Below, piece after piece: positions 63,226 through 64,000 of a DNA stretch of 64,000 nucleotides. A program made the translations under genes and the position numbers. The DNA comes from Flavobacterium sp. CF108. GTDB taxonomy: Bacteria; Bacteroidota; Bacteroidia; Flavobacteriales; Flavobacteriaceae. Location: NCBI RefSeq assembly GCF_900129795.1, contig NZ_FQWW01000006.1, forward strand, positions 248,001 through 312,000. Reading direction: 5' to 3'. Each line of letters starts with the position of its first letter. Within the stretch, counting starts at the first letter, position 1. The notes beneath the pieces were generated by a model. That model was not told where the DNA came from and made no database searches. It was given only the letters and a program-made list of their open reading frames with translations.

Positions 63226-63253
63226 CTACAAAGTTTATCAATTACTAAAAGAG

Positions 63254-63281
63254 AAAACCTCGATTTTGAATTCGAGGTTTT
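63254..63281. terminator. Bidirectional intrinsic terminator
   Basis: AAAACCTCGA and TCGAGGTTTT (perfect 10-bp inverse) around an 8-nt loop, between REP 4 and the 77-aa gene. It should end the 77-aa gene's transcript on the minus strand. Confidence 0.8.
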
Positions 63282-63294
63282 GCTTTTAAAATTC

Positions 63295-63528
63295 TCACTC
63301 CAAATCCAAATAAGGATTTAAAGTTTCAGCTAATTCATTGAGCCAGTAAAAACTATCTCTTAATTTGTTGATTTCGTTTTGAAGTTCTTCGTGTTCGCTT
63401 AAAACACCTAATGCAAGTGTGAAATTTACCTGCCTTAGTGTTTTAGCCATTTCTTCAGGTTCAATTCTTTCGTTGAAAAAATTCAAAAGCCTGATTTGGG
63501 TTTCTTTTGAAAGTGTGTTTTTACTCAT
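63295..63528 (-). CDS. Small helical protein of unknown function
   Basis: 77 aa, acidic and mostly helical (ETQIRLLNFFNERIEPEEMAKTLRQVN ... ELQNEINKLRDSFYWLNELAETLNPYL). No Cys, membrane segment or DNA-binding motif is evident. The GC-rich, structured region upstream may be its leader. I do not recognise the family; the neat terminator 14 bp beyond its stop argues that it is a real gene. Confidence 0.65.
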   Translation of the reverse strand: MSKNTLSKETQIRLLNFFNERIEPEEMAKTLRQVNFTLALGVLSEHEELQNEINKLRDSFYWLNELAETLNPYLDLE

Positions 63529-63530
63529 AT

Positions 63531-63668
63531 TGTTGTAGTTTTAGAATAAAAAACCCTTGTAAATTAGTGCTTCTAACGCCTACAACAGCGCTTACGGCCG
63601 TTTCCGATACCGCACACATAATACAAGGGCAAATCTTATTTCGTTCTTAATGTTGTAGTTTAAGAATT
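63531..63668. other. Structured intergenic element flanked by short direct repeats
   Basis: TGTTGTAGTTTTAGAAT (from 63531) recurs as TGTTGTAGTTTAAGAAT (from 63651), 120 bp apart. Between them CCCTTGTA (about 63556) and TACAAGGG (about 63622) could pair and enclose a GC-richer core containing GCGCTTACGGCCGTTTCCG. It is upstream of the 77-aa gene. A structured RNA or leader is possible. Confidence 0.4.
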
Positions 63669-63808
63669 GTAAATGTATCAAAAAACAACAATAAAAAGTA
63701 AGAAAAATAATATATTTTATTAAGGCTTAAAAATGAGCTAAATAGACTAAACAATCTCTACGAGGTAAATATAAAACGTTATTTTTACAAATGAGAATAT
63801 TCAAATAA

Positions 63809-64000
63809 ATGAAATATATACAAGACGAAAATATTTTAAAGATAATTGCTGGAATCATCTTTTGTGGTTTTTTAATTTGGTGGATTAGATCAGGAGATAT
63901 AAAAGAATCTAAAAAACTAGAAGAAGAAGGTTTAGAAATGAATTCAATTACTAAAATGCGAAGTTGGAGAGTTTATATTATTGCAGGAATTGGATTAATT
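63809..64000 (+). CDS. Small membrane protein (partial at 3' end)
   Basis: 64 codons are in the window and the frame is still open at the end. A first membrane segment is near residues 12-28 (IAGIIFCGFLIWWI), then a Lys/Glu-rich loop, then a second segment beginning at VYIIAGIGLI. Not recognised. Confidence 0.6.
   Translation, partial: MKYIQDENILKIIAGIIFCGFLIWWIRSGDIKESKKLEEEGLEMNSITKMRSWRVYIIAGIGLI

Noticed and set aside
63556..63632. Possible integron attC site in the GC-rich core
   Set aside because: The RYYYAAC/GTTRRRY ends could not be matched and no integron integrase or cassettes are present.
63531..63668. Possible CRISPR array remnant because of two repeats beginning TGTTGTAGTTT
   Set aside because: Only two short repeats 120 bp apart, no regular spacers and no cas genes.

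Overview
The window looks like a chromosome segment of a Flavobacterium-type member of the Bacteroidota. It is AT-rich, starts are not preceded by clear Shine-Dalgarno sequences, several genes have TAnnTTTG-type -7 boxes, and the gene families and intergenic palindromes are typical of that group. The genus is an inference from these traits; no rRNA is present to settle it.

Region 1 (1-14320) is the 3' part of a nonribosomal peptide locus. It holds an NRPS whose start lies outside the window, a type II thioesterase, an ornithine-carbamoyltransferase-like enzyme, an Sfp-type phosphopantetheinyl transferase, a histidine kinase/sigma-54 response regulator pair reading the other way, and a TolC/adaptor/ABC-ATPase export operon behind a good sigma-54 promoter. 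In the NRPS a complete second adenylation domain sits inside the first one, between its A8 and A9 motifs. No ABC permease is found next to the ATPase.

Region 2 (14348-26800) is a patchwork of accessory genes: a membrane-anchored amidohydrolase, an ANT(6)-like nucleotidyltransferase, two tandem surface-protein paralogues, a GH35 beta-galactosidase, a flavin amine/L-amino-acid oxidase with a partner gene, and relics of a serine recombinase and an IS6-type transposase. Two degenerate tRNA-like elements (16194-16288 and 27154-27245), each followed by an intrinsic terminator on the same strand, bracket about 11 kb.

Region 3 (26812-42180) is a 15-kb defence island between two nearly identical direct repeats, each containing an intact tRNA-Ser(UGA) gene. 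All its genes are on the minus strand. In transcription order they are: an IS3-family transposase; an Abi/HEPN-like protein, a DUF4011-helicase-Vsr (Hhe-type) giant protein and a second HEPN-like protein; a short protein, a uracil-DNA-glycosylase-like protein, a PD-(D/E)XK nuclease and a SMEK-like protein; and finally an ADP-ribosyltransferase, a caspase-like protease and an AbiTii-domain protein. The last three look like a compact, possibly undescribed, defence operon.

Region 4 (42242-60376) is conserved core genome: tpx-dgkA-ftsK-lolA-lptF/G-ribB(A)-thioesterase; a peroxiredoxin/thioredoxin cluster; a peptidoglycan-recycling cluster (anmK, GHL10 hydrolase, AmpG-like transporter, TPR protein, GNAT, nagZ-like GH3); and a lemA/DUF3137 pair. 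Several intergenic spaces carry long palindromes.

Region 5 (60665-64000) has an AIPR abortive-infection gene, then a REP-associated tyrosine transposase bracketed by four REP hairpins and the tail of a second copy of that gene, a small conserved-looking gene with a structured leader, and the start of a membrane protein that runs off the window.
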